NCBI GenBank assembly: GCA_035570275.1
Contig: DATMNI010000092.1
Span: 1 to 6,002 of the forward strand
Reading direction: 5' to 3'
From: DATMNI01 sp035570275
Lineage (GTDB): Bacteria > Acidobacteriota > Terriglobia > Bryobacterales > Bryobacteraceae
DNA: 6,002 bases
A program made the position numbers and the translations under genes. Position 1 is the stretch's first letter; each line of letters begins with the position of its first letter. Shown here piece by piece: positions 5,643 to 6,002 of this stretch. Below the pieces are notes generated by a model. That model saw only the letters and a program-made list of their open reading frames with translations, ran no database searches and had not been told where the DNA came from.

Positions 5643-6002
5643 TTACCCGCCTCGAAGCGTTTCCATTGGATCCACCGAGGCTGCGCGACGCGCGGGAATG
5701 TATGTGGCAGCCATCGCCGCCACCAGCAGCGCTGCCGCAGTAGCGCCATAAGTGGCGGGGTCGAACGGCGTCACGCCAAATAGCAGCGAAGACATCAGGC
5801 CTGAGAAAGCTGCCGCGGCAGCCAGCCCCAAGGCTATGCCAGCGCATGCCAGCACCAATCCACGGCGCAGAAACATCCGTTTCACTGCAGCCGCCGGCGC
5901 GCCGAGCGCCATGCGGATGCCGACCTCGCGCCGGCGCTGCTCCACCGTGTATGCGATCACGCCGTAGACCCCAATTACGCCCAACACCAGAGCCATGCCT
6001 CC
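5643..6002 (-). CDS. FtsX/MacB-like (ADOP-type) ABC permease, C-terminal end, partial
   Basis: Only the last 119 residues are in the window; the frame is open through base 6002 and the gene continues outside. The sequence is the C-terminal FtsX domain (PF02687): a membrane segment (MALVLGVIGVYGVIAYTV), then the very typical cytoplasmic stretch QRRREVGIRMALGAPAAAV. Two more membrane segments follow (about 48-70 and 82-102), then the ending PARRAASVDPMETLR before a TAA stop at 5643-5645. The EVGIRMALGA and PARRAAxxDPMxxLR motifs are standard in MacB-type permeases and in the acidobacterial duplicated orphan permeases (ADOP), typically about 800 residues long. These are thought to act in export or envelope stress, often without a linked ATPase gene. 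No ATPase is visible here. An ADOP rather than a conventional MacB-like protein is inferred from the apparent phylum. It is convergent with the flippase-like gene, with 53 bases between the two stops and no evident terminator. Confidence 0.9.
   Translation of the reverse strand, partial: GGMALVLGVIGVYGVIAYTVEQRRREVGIRMALGAPAAAVKRMFLRRGLVLACAGIALGLAAAAAFSGLMSSLLFGVTPFDPATYGATAAALLVAAMAATYIPARRAASVDPMETLRGG

Overview
The window reads as chromosomal DNA of a GC-rich Acidobacteriota, most likely near Bryobacterales/Solibacter. I infer this from the content, not from a database match. The signs are a secreted multi-domain protein ending in the large C-terminal domain known as TIGR03437 (abundant in Solibacter-like genomes), the tail of an FtsX/MacB-type permease of the acidobacterial ADOP type, and several short intergenic repeats typical of such genomes.

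Layout. 1-504 has no convincing gene and carries repeat-like DNA with a strong palindrome. 505-1005 (minus) is a PhnB-like VOC/glyoxalase-fold protein with a clear ribosome binding site that fixes its start. 1119-1194 is a four-copy 19-bp tandem repeat whose units carry small dyads. 1195-1587 has no intact gene, only short coding-like scraps. 1588 to about 2037 (minus) looks like a frameshifted remnant of a secreted Solibacter-type beta-rich domain. 2098-2180 is a dispersed-repeat-like segment ending in an exact 13-bp tandem duplication just before the ribosome binding site of the next gene. 2196-4340 (plus) is a 714-residue secreted protein: signal peptide, putative-Ig domain, poly-glycine linker, three BACON-like repeats and the TIGR03437-type C-terminus. 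4343-4566 is a structured non-coding array of 58-60 bp units built from 7-bp words and bracketed by inverted copies of those words. 4597-5589 (plus) is a lysylphosphatidylglycerol-synthase/flippase-like membrane protein. 5643-6002 (minus) is the C-terminal end of an FtsX-like permease, cut by the window edge.

The genes do not form one operon or an obvious pathway: orientations alternate and the long gaps are filled with repeats. The common theme is the cell envelope (a secreted adhesin-like protein, a flippase-like membrane protein, an FtsX permease). I found no defence system, CRISPR array, tRNA or rRNA. The strongest candidates for something undescribed are the two intergenic repeat structures at 1119-1194 and 4343-4566.
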